5,293 bases of DNA from an uncultured Brevinema sp. Lineage in GTDB: Bacteria; Spirochaetota; Brevinematia; Brevinematales; Brevinemataceae. The notes beneath the pieces were generated by a model that saw only the letters and a list, made by a program, of their open reading frames with translations, made no database searches and was not told the DNA's origin. Where the stretch lies: positions 1-5,293 of the forward strand of contig CAMRBT010000105.1 of assembly GCA_947040475.1 (NCBI GenBank), read 5' to 3'. The translations under genes and the position numbers were made by a program. Below, one piece after another: positions 5,042-5,293 of this stretch (the stretch's first letter is position 1; every line of letters begins with the position of its first letter).

Positions 5042-5293
5042 TTAGGATTTGTTTTCTGGGTCTTGATCTGTTTTTAAGTCTTTTTGATATTCACTAGAGC
5101 TGTGCCCCCAAGTAGGAGCATTGATAGCATTTTCATTCATTCCTTTTTCTCCCTTAAATTTTAGTATAAGAGAAATAATATGAATAGCAGCAGGTCTGAT
5201 ACCAGGAATACGAGATATTTGTCCAAGGGTATGAGGACGAAGCTGAGATAATTTTTCTATTTCTTCTAGTCTCAATCCTGATATTCTATCATA
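5042..5293 (-). CDS. mnmG: tRNA uridine-5-carboxymethylaminomethyl modification enzyme MnmG, C-terminal part
   Basis: Only the last 83 residues are in the window; the gene continues past the right edge. The first 48 visible residues match the MnmG (GidA) C-terminal helical domain: Y-D-x-I-S-G-L, a KL...P segment, GQISRIPG and PAAIHI. These correspond to E. coli YRQVSGL...GQASRISG...PAAISI. MnmG is an FAD-dependent enzyme that works with MnmE to install the (c)mnm5 group on U34 of certain tRNAs. This domain contacts MnmE and tRNA. The FAD domain is out of view. After residue 48 the protein carries a 35-residue polar tail (5045-5149) where E. coli MnmG ends within about ten residues. The tail is rich in Asn, Ser, Asp and Lys and unlike the rest. 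The stop is followed directly by the shared terminator. Family assignment is strong despite the short piece. Confidence 0.9.
   Translation of the reverse strand, partial: YDRISGLRLEEIEKLSQLRPHTLGQISRIPGIRPAAIHIISLILKFKGEKGMNENAINAPTWGHSSSEYQKDLKTDQDPENKS

Overview
The window is a stretch of AT-rich bacterial chromosome. It holds three recognisable protein genes: an RND-family efflux permease, pdxJ, and the 3' end of mnmG on the opposite strand. Ahead of them lies about 945 bases without a protein gene. An RND pump implies a diderm (outer-membrane) bacterium. The low GC, pdxJ-type vitamin B6 synthesis and an RND permease carrying a 'VDSS...INNG' charge network rather than the AcrB pattern suggest a lineage outside the well-studied Enterobacteria. 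A spirochaete-like AT-rich diderm is only a guess; the genus cannot be read from this sequence.

Region 1-945. A duplicated 12-mer with a T-run sits at the left edge. Next comes a textbook sigma70 promoter (TTGACA, 17 bases, TATAAT; 50-78). About six bases beyond its -10 box begins an 18-bp perfect inverted repeat (84-101 / 397-414), which encloses a dense series of hairpins. Further strong stems follow (454-472/527-545 and 617-624/628-635), and the run ends in a perfect 16-bp terminator with a T-run (645-683). Promoter, continuous foldable sequence, absence of a credible ORF and strong terminator together describe a gene for a structured non-coding RNA of about 600 nt. I do not recognise it as any known family, and it is the main discovery candidate here. 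A second terminator (783-815) follows. After it comes the permease gene's own promoter (821-849) and a 21-bp operator-like palindrome in its leader (873-893).

Region 946-4124. One complete 1041-residue RND permease gene starts at TTG with a strong Shine-Dalgarno and is closed by its own terminator. No membrane-fusion protein or outer-membrane channel gene is adjacent, so it appears to be a single-gene unit that must borrow partners encoded elsewhere.

Region 4125-5293. pdxJ (240 aa, ATG at 4215) makes pyridoxine 5'-phosphate. It converges on the 3' end of mnmG, a tRNA-U34 modification gene that enters from the right edge. A bidirectional terminator (5009-5039) separates them. The three protein genes have no evident functional link; each looks like its own transcription unit.
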